From assembly GCA_003599365.1 (NCBI GenBank), contig QZJR01000048.1, positions 1-37,322 of the forward strand: a DNA stretch of 37,322 bases, written 5' to 3'. Positions 1 to 9,755 of this stretch are shown piece after piece; position 1 is the first letter of the stretch; the number at the start of each line of letters is the position of its first letter. The DNA is from Deltaproteobacteria bacterium (lineage in GTDB: Bacteria; Desulfobacterota; UBA8473). The translations under genes were made by a program, and so were the position numbers. The notes beneath the pieces were generated by a model. That model saw only the letters and a program-made list of their open reading frames with translations, searched no databases and was not told where the DNA came from.

Positions 1-104
1 GTTGCAGCGTACCCCTAAGTACGCTTCACTCCTCAGGATTTGCGCGCCTTGCATCTGGAGCTTTTTACTTTGCCATCCCAATTTTGACTTTTTACGAGTC
101 CGTC
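1..104 (+). repeat. Partial copy of ~152-bp MITE-like dispersed repeat (copy 1, truncated by window edge)
   Basis: Matches copies at 4292-4444, 12704-12857 and 35071-35222 (inverted): shared core gcgcgccttgcatctggagctttttact, end gactttttacgagtccgtc. Confidence 0.9.
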
Positions 105-179
105 AACGATTATAAGGCTATAATAACTCCTCATTATGTATTATACTTAATTAGAGCCTTTACTTACAAAATCCGCGGC

Positions 180-371
180 TTACGTTGGTATTGGTCCTTC
201 TATGGAACATACGGTAAAATCAATCTTTTTACCGCATGCCGTGCAGACATGTTCTTTATCAAACTCGTCCGCGAAAATCTCTTTCTCCTTGCCACAGTTC
301 GGGCATTTACAAATAAAACCATCGAGGTCATGGTATAAGTAAAAATTTGGACATTTTTTTGGTGTAGACAT
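180..371 (-). CDS. Small zinc-ribbon-like protein (63 aa)
   Basis: ORF with two CxxC pairs (CKCPNC, CTACGKK). Confidence 0.6.
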   Translation of the reverse strand: MSTPKKCPNFYLYHDLDGFICKCPNCGKEKEIFADEFDKEHVCTACGKKIDFTVCSIEGPIPT

Positions 372-469
372 GATAACCTCCTCCTCTAATTATAAAGTTT
401 TAGCCAACTAAGCGTTATGGATACGATTATTGTGGGTACCTCTCCTATAAAATCCTTGCTGTTTCTTGT

Positions 470-688
470 TTACATTGCAATAACCTGTTTGATTCCCGGG
501 ATTTTCTCTTTTAAGGTCTTTTCCACCCCCATTTTCAATGTCATCTGAGACATTGGGCATGAACCACAGGCCCCTGTCAGCACTACCTTTACTACCCCAT
601 CGGTGACGTCCACTAACCGGATATCCCCTCCATCTGCCTGCAAGGCAGGTCTTATCTGGTTCAATACTTCCTCAACTTTTTCCTTCAC
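470..688 (-). CDS. NifU-like C-terminal domain Fe-S scaffold protein
   Basis: 72 aa; QADGGDIRLVDV...GACGSCPMSQMTLK typical of the NifU C-terminal domain. Confidence 0.92.
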   Translation of the reverse strand: MKEKVEEVLNQIRPALQADGGDIRLVDVTDGVVKVVLTGACGSCPMSQMTLKMGVEKTLKEKIPGIKQVIAM

Positions 689-819
689 CTTAGACTCTCC
701 TTTCTGTTTTTATGTAATTATAATTGTAATTACGGTGCTCTACTTTTTCAAGTACCTATATCAAAAAAAGAATATTAAAACCATTAATACCCTATTCAGA
801 GCGAAAAATCCAACATTTT

Positions 820-2601
820 TTATAGTAAGGGGCTTTTTGGCAGGTTAAAGATAAATCTTGACCCTTTTCCAGCTTCACTCTCGGCTCGTACTTTGCCGCC
901 ATGGGTCTCTATGATATGTTTAACTATGGATAGACCCAGACCGGTTCCGCCCAACTCCCTGGATCTGGCTTTATCTACTCTGTAAAAACGTTCAAAGATC
1001 CGGGGAATATCTTTGGGGGGAATCCCGATCCCGGTATCGGCTACTTCTACTTGGACGCCATCATCTTTTTCAAAGGCGGAAACAGTTACCTCTCCGTTAT
1101 TAGGGGTATATTTTACCGCATTGTCAAGGAGGTTTTCCATGACTGTCTCTATTCTTTCTTTATCAGCCAAAACATGGGGTAAAACAGAAGGTATATTCAT
1201 CTTGATCTTTTGCCCTTTCTGATCTGCTATCTCCCTGAAGTTAGAAATTACCCTGGATACTACATCCACCAAATTTACAGGCTTGAGGTTGTTAGCTTCT
1301 GTCTTTCCACTTTCAATTTGAGAGAGATTCAGAAGGTCGGTAATGAGTCGATTGAGCCTTTCAGTGTGTTTCTCAATTATTTCAAGAAACCTGAGACTTT
1401 TTTCCGGATCACTGACAGCCCCGTTTCTTAAGGTCTCTACAAAGCCTTTGATAGAGGTAAGGGGGGTGCGCAGTTCATGGGATACATTGGCCACGAATTC
1501 CTTCCTTACCCTCTCAAGGTCCCTGATCTGAGTAATATCATGGAAAACCGCTACCATTGCCCATGGGGTACCTCCTTCGCCTGGGATAGCTGCCGTCTGG
1601 ACACGCAATATCCTTTCCCCTCCATAGTGGAGGATAATTTCTTCCATTTTTTGAGCCCCAGTCTCCAGAACCTCCTGAAAGAGGGGATTCAAGCGAGTAT
1701 GGCGGATTACCTCCCAGTGAAATCTGCCCAATGCCCTGCCGGGGGGGATATTAAGTATCTCCTCGGCTGCTGAGTTGATAAGTATGACCCGTCGGTCCTG
1801 GTTAATGGCTATTACCCCCTCAATCATCCCGCTCAGTATTGCCTGCCTTTCGCGTATCTGTTTCGTTAGGGTCTCAATCTTATTTTGAAGCTCAATGCTC
1901 ATTGTGTTGAAAGAGCGGGCAAGATCCCCTATCTCATCCTTTGAGTCTGTCCTTATCAGTTCTGAAAAATCCCCTCTTGCCATTTTTCGGGCCGCCATGG
2001 TCATCTGGATGAGAGGTTTGCCCATCCTTCTGGCTAAGATAAACCCTATGCCGAGAGAGAGCAGGGCAGCAATGATAGCTCCCCAAACAATCACTTCATA
2101 GATATGTCCCCCCATTTTTTCTACCTTACTCAGAGGAAGGGAAACCCTGACCGCTCCTATAATTCGATATTTAATTTCAACAGGCAAGGCAAGATACATC
2201 ATCTCCGTTTTCAAGGTTTCACTATACCGAATGCTTTTGCCAACCTTTCCTCTTAATGCCTCTCTTATTTCGGGCCTATCCAGATGATTCCCCATTTTTG
2301 TAGGGTCTTTTTCAGAATCTCCCAGCACAGTCCCTCCACTGTCTACAATTGTAGCCCTCATGTGGATTTTACTGCCCAGTCTCTTGGTAAGAAAATCGAT
2401 AGTATCACTTTTTCCATCAATAAGTTCTTTAGCCACTATATCTCTGATCAGAGTAGCATTGGTAGTAAGTTGAGGGACTAATTGTTCGAGATAATGCTCT
2501 TTAAGGGATATCCCGGCGTATATGCCGATAGTTAATAAAGAGATGATTATAAGGGAGGTTTGTGTTAAAAAGAGTTTCCATACTATTTTGAGGTTTGACA
2601 T
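820..2601 (-). CDS. phoR: Phosphate regulon sensor histidine kinase PhoR (HAMP, PAS, HisKA, HATPase)
   Basis: FVANVSHELRTPLTSIKGFVETL, N/G boxes (DNAVKYTP, GTGLGLSIVKHI); downstream of phoB. Confidence 0.93.
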   Translation of the reverse strand: MSNLKIVWKLFLTQTSLIIISLLTIGIYAGISLKEHYLEQLVPQLTTNATLIRDIVAKELIDGKSDTIDFLTKRLGSKIHMRATIVDSGGTVLGDSEKDPTKMGNHLDRPEIREALRGKVGKSIRYSETLKTEMMYLALPVEIKYRIIGAVRVSLPLSKVEKMGGHIYEVIVWGAIIAALLSLGIGFILARRMGKPLIQMTMAARKMARGDFSELIRTDSKDEIGDLARSFNTMSIELQNKIETLTKQIRERQAILSGMIEGVIAINQDRRVILINSAAEEILNIPPGRALGRFHWEVIRHTRLNPLFQEVLETGAQKMEEIILHYGGERILRVQTAAIPGEGGTPWAMVAVFHDITQIRDLERVRKEFVANVSHELRTPLTSIKGFVETLRNGAVSDPEKSLRFLEIIEKHTERLNRLITDLLNLSQIESGKTEANNLKPVNLVDVVSRVISNFREIADQKGQKIKMNIPSVLPHVLADKERIETVMENLLDNAVKYTPNNGEVTVSAFEKDDGVQVEVADTGIGIPPKDIPRIFERFYRVDKARSRELGGTGLGLSIVKHIIETHGGKVRAESEAGKGSRFIFNLPKSPLL

Positions 2602-2615
2602 ATTCCTTTACTGAT

Positions 2616-3344
2616 TCAGGCTCTTTCTTCAACGACATCAGCCTGGAACATATAACCTATACCTCTTCTGGTGATAATACAGGAAGAAGCTTCCTTCAAT
2701 TTCATCCGAAGCCTTCTTATATGAACATCCACTGTCCTGTCGGTCACAAAGGCTTCATCCCCCAAAACTCCATCCAGGATTTGTTGTCGTGTCATAACCA
2801 GTCCTTGCCTTTGAACCAAGAAGAATAATAATTTAAATTCGGTAGGCGTTAGGTCAAGGAAGCTACCCTTCCACGTAACCCTATAGTTAGTTGAATCTAC
2901 TTCCATGTTGCCAAATACGAGTTTTTCCTTGAGGTCTCTGTGCCTGGAACCCCTCCTTATGACCGCTTTTACTCTTGCTACCAACTCCCTTGTGCTGAAG
3001 GGTTTTGTAATATAGTCATCTGCACCAAGCTCCAATCCAACAACAATATCCGGTTCCCCCGTTTTCGCTGTCAGCATGATGACGGGGATATGATTTGTCT
3101 TAGGCTCCTTTTTAAGGACTCGGCAGACCTCGAGACCGTCCATTCCGGGAAGCATTAAATCCAAGATAAATAAATCAGGAGGTTCTCTTTTAGCCAGTCT
3201 CAGGGCATCTTCTCCATTGTATGCAGAGCTTACCCGGAAACCCTCCATCTCCAGATTATACTTTATCAGTTCAATGATGTCTCGCTCGTCATCCACTACG
3301 AGGATTTTTTCTTTAGCCATAACGTTATTTATATCAACTACCAT
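2616..3344 (-). CDS. phoB: Phosphate regulon response regulator PhoB (OmpR/PhoB winged helix)
   Basis: Receiver LILDLMLPGMDGLEVC plus C-terminal winged helix LTPTEFKLLFFL...RTVDVHIRRLR; the true start may be MAKEKILVVDD at 3320. Confidence 0.93.
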   Translation of the reverse strand: MVVDINNVMAKEKILVVDDERDIIELIKYNLEMEGFRVSSAYNGEDALRLAKREPPDLFILDLMLPGMDGLEVCRVLKKEPKTNHIPVIMLTAKTGEPDIVVGLELGADDYITKPFSTRELVARVKAVIRRGSRHRDLKEKLVFGNMEVDSTNYRVTWKGSFLDLTPTEFKLLFFLVQRQGLVMTRQQILDGVLGDEAFVTDRTVDVHIRRLRMKLKEASSCIITRRGIGYMFQADVVEERA

Positions 3345-3397
3345 CCCTACTTGTCGGGATGGCTTGAGGGTTCAAGGGGTCACATGATCAAGGGAAT

Positions 3398-3456
3398 CAA
3401 CAGCAGGCTACAACAGCGGGCTTTAGCCCGCTGCAGCAAGCTAAAGCATGCTGTTG
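3398..3456. repeat. Nested palindrome between phoB and phoU (CAACAGCA...CAGCGGGCTTTAGCCCGCTG...TGCTGTTG)
   Basis: Inner perfect inverted repeat CAGCGGGCT-TT-AGCCCGCTG flanked by outer arms. Confidence 0.85.
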
Positions 3457-3559
3457 TATTACTTTCGAATCATGGAATCCTTGCTCCCTCAAACCCTTGC
3501 AGCGCAAAAGGAATGATGGAGGGACAATAATAGCACTTTTGACCGAGAAGTCCAAATCT

Positions 3560-4234
3560 TTATTTAGGATCCTCCTTTGTATAACCCCCGTGTCTTATAT
3601 CCCTGGCTTCAACCATGTAGATAATACTTTCTGCAATATTGGTGGCAAGGTCACCGATCCTTTCTAAATATTTGGAGATCTGGATTATCCTGACAGCCCT
3701 TGTTATGGTGTGCGGGTCTTCCATCATAAATGTCAACAGTTCTCGCAGTATCTGGTCATCCAGGTCATCTATTATCTGGTCGTTGTGGCACACCTTGAAT
3801 GCCAGGGCCGTATCCTCATTAATAAATGCATCCAGCGCTTCTTTTAGCATCGTTTGAGCTGCCCTTGCCATTCTTGGAATATCAATATACGGTTTTAGTG
3901 GGGGCTCTTTATTTAACTCGAGTGCCCTTTCAGAAATATTAACAGCATGGTCTCCAATCCTCTCAAGGGATGCAATTATCTTTACACTCTTTATAATAAA
4001 CCTTAAGTCTCGTGCCATGGGCTGTCTCAGGGCTAAAAGTCTGACGGCCTTTTCCTCCAGTTTCACCTCCAGTTGGTCGATCTGACAGTCACACTCAATG
4101 GTTCTTCTTGCCAGATCAGAATTCCGCTCAACCAGAGATTTCACTGCATTGGCAATGGCTTCTTCAACCAGAGTACCCATCTTCAGTAAATTTTCCCTTA
4201 AATCCTGCAATTCTTTCTCAAATTGTCTTTCCAT
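3560..4234 (-). CDS. phoU: Phosphate signalling regulator PhoU
   Basis: Two PhoU repeats (ERIGDHAVNISE, ERIGDLATNIAES); located after pstB. Confidence 0.95.
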   Translation of the reverse strand: MERQFEKELQDLRENLLKMGTLVEEAIANAVKSLVERNSDLARRTIECDCQIDQLEVKLEEKAVRLLALRQPMARDLRFIIKSVKIIASLERIGDHAVNISERALELNKEPPLKPYIDIPRMARAAQTMLKEALDAFINEDTALAFKVCHNDQIIDDLDDQILRELLTFMMEDPHTITRAVRIIQISKYLERIGDLATNIAESIIYMVEARDIRHGGYTKEDPK

Positions 4235-4291
4235 GGTCTCTTATCCTCTGTTTTATTTTCACCTTCACTTCAACCCTCTCCCATCAAGGGA

Positions 4292-4444
4292 GACGGCTTC
4301 GTAAAAAGTCCATCTGCTGCGTTGCGCTGCATTCCTCGTCGTTACAGCGTAACTATAAGTACGCTTCACTCCTCGTGATTTGCGCGCCTTGCATCTGGAG
4401 CTTTTTACTGTGCCGTCTGATCTTTGACTTTTTACAACTTCATC
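4292..4444 (+). repeat. MITE-like dispersed repeat, copy 2 (pstB-phoU intergenic)
   Basis: gacggcttcgtaaaaagtc ... gactttttacaacttcatc; same core as copies 1, 3 and 4. Confidence 0.9.
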
Positions 4445-4465
4445 AAGGGAAAGGGGGAAATAATC

Positions 4466-5230
4466 TTATCCAAACCTTCCTGTAATATAGTCCTCTGTCA
4501 TCTTGTCGGATGGGGCAGTAAATATTTTTTGGGTTGTATCAAACTCAATCAACTTTCCCATCATGAAAAATCCTGTATATTCCGATACCCTGGCTGCCTG
4601 CTGCATATTATGGGTTACGATAATAACAGTATATCGCTTCGTTAGTTCTGTTATCAGGTCCTCTATCTTCGCGGTAGCAATGGGGTCAAGGGCTGAACAG
4701 GGCTCATCCATCAGGATGACCTCCGGCTCCACGGCTATCGCCCTGGCAATACATAGCCTTTGCTGTTGACCGCCGGAAAGGGAGAGGGCGAATTTATTTA
4801 AGATGTCCGCGGTCTCTTCCCACAGAGCGGCATCTTTGAGAGCCCTTTCAACCCTTTCGGCAATTTCAGTTTTCTTTTTTATGCCCATAAGCTTAAGACC
4901 GAATGCAATGTTCTCAAAGATTGACATGGGAAAGGGTGTAGGTTTTTGGAAGACCATGCCAACCTTGCTCCTTAATCCTATATGGTCTATATCATTGTCA
5001 AGGATATTATCATCATCCATCCATATCTCGCCCTCATATCGGTTGCCCGGATAAAGGTCGTGCATCCTGTTCAGACAACGGAGGAAGGTAGTCTTTCCAC
5101 AACCTGAAGGACCGATAAGGGCTGTAACGGTATTTTTGTACATAGAAAATGAGATATCCTTCAATACGTGTAAGGCACCTGAGTAATAAAAATTAAGTCT
5201 TCTTACCTCTATCTTAATATTATCATTCAT
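4466..5230 (-). CDS. pstB: Phosphate ABC transporter ATP-binding protein PstB
   Basis: Walker [10 protein letters not shown], signature LSGGQQQRL, Walker B VILMDEP. Confidence 0.97.
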   Translation of the reverse strand: MNDNIKIEVRRLNFYYSGALHVLKDISFSMYKNTVTALIGPSGCGKTTFLRCLNRMHDLYPGNRYEGEIWMDDDNILDNDIDHIGLRSKVGMVFQKPTPFPMSIFENIAFGLKLMGIKKKTEIAERVERALKDAALWEETADILNKFALSLSGGQQQRLCIARAIAVEPEVILMDEPCSALDPIATAKIEDLITELTKRYTVIIVTHNMQQAARVSEYTGFFMMGKLIEFDTTQKIFTAPSDKMTEDYITGRFG

Positions 5231-6084
5231 ATCGTTGGTCTCTTACCGTACCTCCATCTGAGTATAAATCTGCCCAGGACCGTGAGTACCAGGATAAATA
5301 CAGTTATCATAAGTGATGCTGCCCATGCCTGGCTATGCCAGCTACTGTATGGTCCCATAGCATACTGAAAGATCGTTACTGTAAGGGATGAAACAGGCCC
5401 ATTCATATTTGCCGAGAAGAATGAGTTATTAAAGGATGTAAAGAGTAACGGAGCTGTCTCCCCCACCACCCTGGCTATTGAGAGGAGTATTCCTGTAAGT
5501 ATCCCTGCTGCCGCAGCCCTGTAAACTACATGAATAATTACCTTGTAGTATGGGGCGCCAAGGGCAAAGGCAGCCTCTCTTAGTGTCCATGGCACAAGAG
5601 ACAGCATGTCTTCCGTTGTCCTTAAGACAACGGGAATCATTATGATTGCCAGCGCCACCGCCCCTGCCCACCCGCTAAAATGCCCCACAGGCTTAACCAG
5701 AACCGCATAGATAAATGTGCCGATCACTATGGAAGGGACGCTGACCATTATATCGGATAACACACTTATTACCCTCGCAATCTTTCTTCCCCGGGCATAC
5801 TCTGCAAGGAACGTCCCTCCCAAAACCCCTACTGGAACCCCTATCAGGGTGGCAAAGGACGTTATGATCAGATGACCTACAAAGGCATTTCTTAAGCCAC
5901 CGCCTTCAATGCCGGGCGGGACAGGGTCATTGGTAAACAGACTTGGATTAAGAGCTCCTATCCCATGGATAAGAACATCCCCAAGGATAAAGATGAGCCA
6001 GAAGAGACCAAAGAAGGCAGCCAGGGTGCAAAAGGCGAGGGCTATAAGACTCTTCAGTTTTCTGACCTGCTCTATGGTCATCAT
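5227..6084 (-). CDS. pstA: Phosphate ABC transporter permease PstA
   Basis: PstA-type permease ([21 protein letters not shown]); 4-bp overlap with pstB. Confidence 0.95.
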   Translation of the reverse strand: MMTIEQVRKLKSLIALAFCTLAAFFGLFWLIFILGDVLIHGIGALNPSLFTNDPVPPGIEGGGLRNAFVGHLIITSFATLIGVPVGVLGGTFLAEYARGRKIARVISVLSDIMVSVPSIVIGTFIYAVLVKPVGHFSGWAGAVALAIIMIPVVLRTTEDMLSLVPWTLREAAFALGAPYYKVIIHVVYRAAAAGILTGILLSIARVVGETAPLLFTSFNNSFFSANMNGPVSSLTVTIFQYAMGPYSSWHSQAWAASLMITVFILVLTVLGRFILRWRYGKRPTI

Positions 6085-7013
6085 GGATACTTCCTTTCAG
6101 CCTTGAGTATAAAAAACTTCGCCAGTGCCAGAATTATAAAGCTCATCAAAAAGAGGAGGAGTGCCAGATAAAAGAGGGATGATAGATATATGTCTGTATC
6201 TGCCTCGGTAAATTCATTTGCCAGGGTTACGGTTATGGTTGCCGCAGCATCGAAAAGGGATGAAGTTATCTGGTGATTGTTGCCGAGAACGAACGCAACC
6301 GCCATGGTTTCGCCAAGCGCCCTTCCAAGAGAAAGGACAATTCCGCCAAAGACACCGAGCTTGGAATAGGGGAGCACAATGCTCCTTACTACTTCCCATT
6401 TTGTTGCGCCAAGCGCGTAGGCAGATTCTTTTATTACAGCGGGTGTAAGGTTAAATGCGTCTCTTGATATACTGGCAGTGAATGGAATAATCATGATACT
6501 CAGAATGACGCTCGCTGTCAAGAGGTCTATACCCATCGGTGTACCTTCAAATAGCATCCCAACAAGGGGGAGACTCCCAATGCTCTTCTGGAGGGCCGGC
6601 TCTATATAGTTGGCCATTATGGGTGCAAGGGTAAATAGTCCCCACATTCCATAGATGATGCTCGGTATAGCCGCCAGCAGTTCTATGGCAGCGCCAATTG
6701 GTCCTTTGAGGAAGTTTGGCGCTATTTCGGTTACAAATATGGCAATACCGATCGCCACAGGCACAGCTATTAATATGGACAATACTGTTGTTATCGCTGT
6801 TCCGAAGAGATTAGTCGCTGCCCCGAATGACTCTTTTACCGGGTTCCAGTCCGTTGAAGAAATAAATCCCCATAAACCAAACTTCTCTATAGAGAGGGAT
6901 GACTCAGAGATTAATGTAAAGAGAATACCAACTATCAATGCGATGACCGACAGGGATGCAAGGCCGGAGACAAGCAAAAAGATTAAGTCAACAGGGTTCT
7001 TTTTATGACGCAT
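6081..7013 (-). CDS. pstC: Phosphate ABC transporter permease PstC
   Basis: PstC-type permease (IPSIIYGMWGLF, ALGATKWEVVRSIVLPYSK); 4-bp overlap with pstA. Confidence 0.95.
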   Translation of the reverse strand: MRHKKNPVDLIFLLVSGLASLSVIALIVGILFTLISESSLSIEKFGLWGFISSTDWNPVKESFGAATNLFGTAITTVLSILIAVPVAIGIAIFVTEIAPNFLKGPIGAAIELLAAIPSIIYGMWGLFTLAPIMANYIEPALQKSIGSLPLVGMLFEGTPMGIDLLTASVILSIMIIPFTASISRDAFNLTPAVIKESAYALGATKWEVVRSIVLPYSKLGVFGGIVLSLGRALGETMAVAFVLGNNHQITSSLFDAAATITVTLANEFTEADTDIYLSSLFYLALLLFLMSFIILALAKFFILKAERKYP

Positions 7014-7052
7014 TGGCGAAAGTCTTTCTTTTTAAATGTAACTCCCGACGAA

Positions 7053-7091
7053 GAAAAAAACAGGGACAGAGAAATTATACTCTTCTGTCCC
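7053..7091 (-). terminator. Terminator-like hairpin between pstS and pstC (candidate attenuator)
   Basis: Minus strand GGGACAGA-agagtataattt-region-TCTGTCCC followed by tgTTTTTTT. Confidence 0.65.
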
Positions 7092-7137
7092 CGTCTTTTC
7101 AACAGTTTGTTTATAGACTTTGCGGTCGTAAAGCGGC

Positions 7138-8151
7138 CTAATAAATGTTGTAGGACTTCCAGTATGCCCTTACTTTGTTCTTCAACGATACAGGAAGAGG
7201 AATATATACGAGTTCCTCGGCTGTTTTGTCCCCTTTTTCGAATGCCCACTCATAGAACTTAACCACATTGATATTCGACCCTTTCTTCTCCTTTGCAAGG
7301 AGTATAAATGTTGCGCCTGCTATAGGCCATGCCTTCTTGCCAGGGGCATTGTTTAGCCAGAGATAGAAGTCTTTCTTCGGGTCAAAATCACCCGAATCCG
7401 CTGCCGCTTTGAAACTGTTAAAGGATGGTTCAACAAATTGGCCTGCGGAATTTTTCAGGATCGTATGTGCAAGGCTATTCTGTTTTGCATAGGCGAATTC
7501 AACGTACCCTATGGAATAGTCAAGCCTCTTTACATAGTTTGCCACACCCTCATTGCCCTTGCCTCCAATACCAACAGGCCACTTTACAGAGGTTCCTGCA
7601 CCGACCTTTTCTTTCCAATCGGAAGATATAACGCTCAGGTAATCGGTAAATATTGCAGTCGTACCTGACCCGTCAGATCTGTGAACAACGGTAATCTCTT
7701 TATGAGGAAGTGCTTTACCAGGATTTATTTGCTTTATCTTCTCATTATCCCAGTAGTTTATCTCCCCAAGATATATCATGGAGAGTATATCCGAATCAAG
7801 CCTCAGTTCGCCTGCTTTTATACCACGAATGTTAACCACAGGGACAACCCCTCCAATAACAGCAGGAAATTGGATTAGATTGTTTTTCTTGAGTTCCTCC
7901 GGTTTAAGAGGCGCATCAGAGGCTCCAAAATCCACGGTTTTGTTTACAATCTGCCTTATCCCCCCGCCTGAACCTATAGACTGATAGTTGAGTTTTACCC
8001 CGCTAACCTTGTTATACTCATATGCCCATGCAGAATACACAGGATAGGGGAATGTTGCCCCGGCACCATTAATAGTATTACCAGCAAATGAACTGCCAAA
8101 GGCCAAAAAACTAATTGCCAATCCAATAAAAACAGATATTATCTTATTCAT
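7138..8151 (-). CDS. pstS: Phosphate ABC transporter substrate-binding protein PstS
   Basis: MNKIISVFIGLAISF signal peptide; INGAGATFPYPVYSAWAYEYNK, SDGSGTTAIFTDYL. Start moved from 8208 to 8151 because GGAGGATG precedes this ATG and the Pho box overlaps the upstream extension. Confidence 0.95.
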   Translation of the reverse strand: MNKIISVFIGLAISFLAFGSSFAGNTINGAGATFPYPVYSAWAYEYNKVSGVKLNYQSIGSGGGIRQIVNKTVDFGASDAPLKPEELKKNNLIQFPAVIGGVVPVVNIRGIKAGELRLDSDILSMIYLGEINYWDNEKIKQINPGKALPHKEITVVHRSDGSGTTAIFTDYLSVISSDWKEKVGAGTSVKWPVGIGGKGNEGVANYVKRLDYSIGYVEFAYAKQNSLAHTILKNSAGQFVEPSFNSFKAAADSGDFDPKKDFYLWLNNAPGKKAWPIAGATFILLAKEKKGSNINVVKFYEWAFEKGDKTAEELVYIPLPVSLKNKVRAYWKSYNIY

Positions 8152-8182
8152 TCTTTCATCCTCCATTATTGTATTATTGTTC

Positions 8183-8240
8183 TTATACCAGACAAATGTT
8201 ACAGTCATGTTACGATTGTATTAAGTTTTGGTTACGATCC
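8183..8240 (-). promoter_or_regulatory. PhoB-box array and -10 element upstream of pstS
   Basis: On + strand TTACAGTCATG/TTACGATTGTA/TTAAGTTTTGG/TTACGATCC at exact 11-bp period (8199-8240); minus-strand TATAAG -10 about 10 nt downstream. Confidence 0.88.
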
Positions 8241-8432
8241 CATCGAGATTCCCCCTCCTTTTCTTTGTATCCTCATGAGCATCCTTCTGAGAAGTTCCTC
8301 TCTGGCTTTCAGATTCCCATCGTTTACCAGATGAATTAGACTCACTTCGGGCAGGGAAGTGTATACTCTATGTCTTCCCTGTCCGAATTCCATCTTACCC
8401 TCTGTAAGCCTTTTTCTTACCGACTTCTTCAT
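8232..8432 (-). CDS. Small hypothetical protein (66 aa)
   Basis: ORF between porin and pstS; its 3' end overlaps the pstS Pho box. Confidence 0.4.
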   Translation of the reverse strand: MKKSVRKRLTEGKMEFGQGRHRVYTSLPEVSLIHLVNDGNLKAREELLRRMLMRIQRKGGGISMGS

Positions 8433-8483
8433 GATACGCTTCCTGACTAAACCGGCCGTGAAAGAGAAGGAAATACCTTTCGC

Positions 8484-9755
8484 CTAGAACTTAAGCTGGA
8501 AACCGACTTGATATTGATTGTAATCAACTGAGCTTGCCGTCTGAACTTCATAATTTCTATTTTCATAAGCGGTAAAAAGCATGAACTCTTTGGACAAGTC
8601 ATAAGACAGGCCGCCAACATAGGTTTCGTATTTATTGCCACTGATGTCCGTATTGGGATCATAGTCATAATACTTGCCAAACAGGCGAAGTTTCTCCAGA
8701 CCAGGGATACGCACAAATGCCTCTGCCAGGTACCCTTCGCGTTTATTTTGCTCGGATGACGTATGGGTACCCTTGCCCCAGTAGTACTGTCCCATGATGG
8801 TAAACATTTTGTGCTGTAAAGAGGCCTGAGCAATATTCATCTCCCAGTCGGGATAATCATTGGTATTCCCGGTAGCGAATTTTGTATTGGCCTTCCCGTA
8901 CGTACCCGTGTAAGCCAACTGAAATCCTTCTAGCACCGGAACAGTGGGAAGGGGACGTAAATAGACCACGCCGGAAACGACCTTGTTATTGTTGGCCTCC
9001 GAATTTGAATATCCGGCGCCGTTAAAAATACCGACTACATATCCGCCCCATTTGCCTGCAAAAGGCTTGGCTGCAAACTTGAGGTATTCGTCGTCCATGT
9101 AACCGCCAAACGTCCCCTGGTTGGAAATGCCGAAATCCGCCGAAGACTGGACCCCCGTTTCGTCAAGCAGATGTTTGCCCTGGACACGGTATGGCCAGAT
9201 AGCTGAATCGTAAGCATCTGAAGGAGTGGGGATCAAACCGGCAAGCGTCGTCGTTTCCAGCAGTTTGATATTAGCGTAGGCATTTTTCAAACGGACTTCC
9301 CATCCATTCCCTTTATCGTTTGCGTCTTTTGATGTAAAAATATCCGTGGTTACATTCGCTCCAAGCCAGTCATTTACGTCTTTTGTTAACGTCAGATAGG
9401 CCCGATTCAAGACAAACTGATTTGTGGACACACCGTTGTCTTTATCTTGTTCATTCCACTCCGCAAAAATCGTAGTGCCAAGCTTAAAACCTTTCAGCGC
9501 CGGAGGCAAAAACCCCCCTTTTGCGGCTGACTTGAGGATATCTTCTTTTATCTCCGTTCGTTCCTTCTGACTGTTGGTAGTGGCTTCCTTCAATAGATCA
9601 TACGCTTCCTGCTGGGTAACAATGTTTTTATTCTTCAGCAGATTGATCAGATCTACTACATCGGCCTCAGCAGCCCAGAGCGAAGATGCCAGGAATACCC
9701 AAACCAGCAGGCTACCAAGAATAGATATCAAAACCCTTTTTTTATCTCTAACCAT
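8484..9755 (-). CDS. Outer-membrane beta-barrel porin, possibly phosphate-selective
   Basis: Signal peptide, N-terminal helical segment (VDLINLLKNKNIVTQQEAYDLL), amphipathic strands, C-terminal Phe (VGFQLKF); Pho array upstream. Confidence 0.82.
   Translation of the reverse strand: MVRDKKRVLISILGSLLVWVFLASSLWAAEADVVDLINLLKNKNIVTQQEAYDLLKEATTNSQKERTEIKEDILKSAAKGGFLPPALKGFKLGTTIFAEWNEQDKDNGVSTNQFVLNRAYLTLTKDVNDWLGANVTTDIFTSKDANDKGNGWEVRLKNAYANIKLLETTTLAGLIPTPSDAYDSAIWPYRVQGKHLLDETGVQSSADFGISNQGTFGGYMDDEYLKFAAKPFAGKWGGYVVGIFNGAGYSNSEANNNKVVSGVVYLRPLPTVPVLEGFQLAYTGTYGKANTKFATGNTNDYPDWEMNIAQASLQHKMFTIMGQYYWGKGTHTSSEQNKREGYLAEAFVRIPGLEKLRLFGKYYDYDPNTDISGNKYETYVGGLSYDLSKEFMLFTAYENRNYEVQTASSVDYNQYQVGFQLKF

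Noticed and set aside
4108-4485. Recurrent peptide YASLLVICAPCIWSFLLC in ORFs 4108-4485, 12754-13119 and 34939-35172
   Set aside because: All arise from translating the dispersed ~152-bp repeat; no RBS or codon-level conservation, so not a gene family.
8447-8833. 128-aa minus ORF inside the porin
   Set aside because: Alternative frame of a well-supported beta-barrel CDS.
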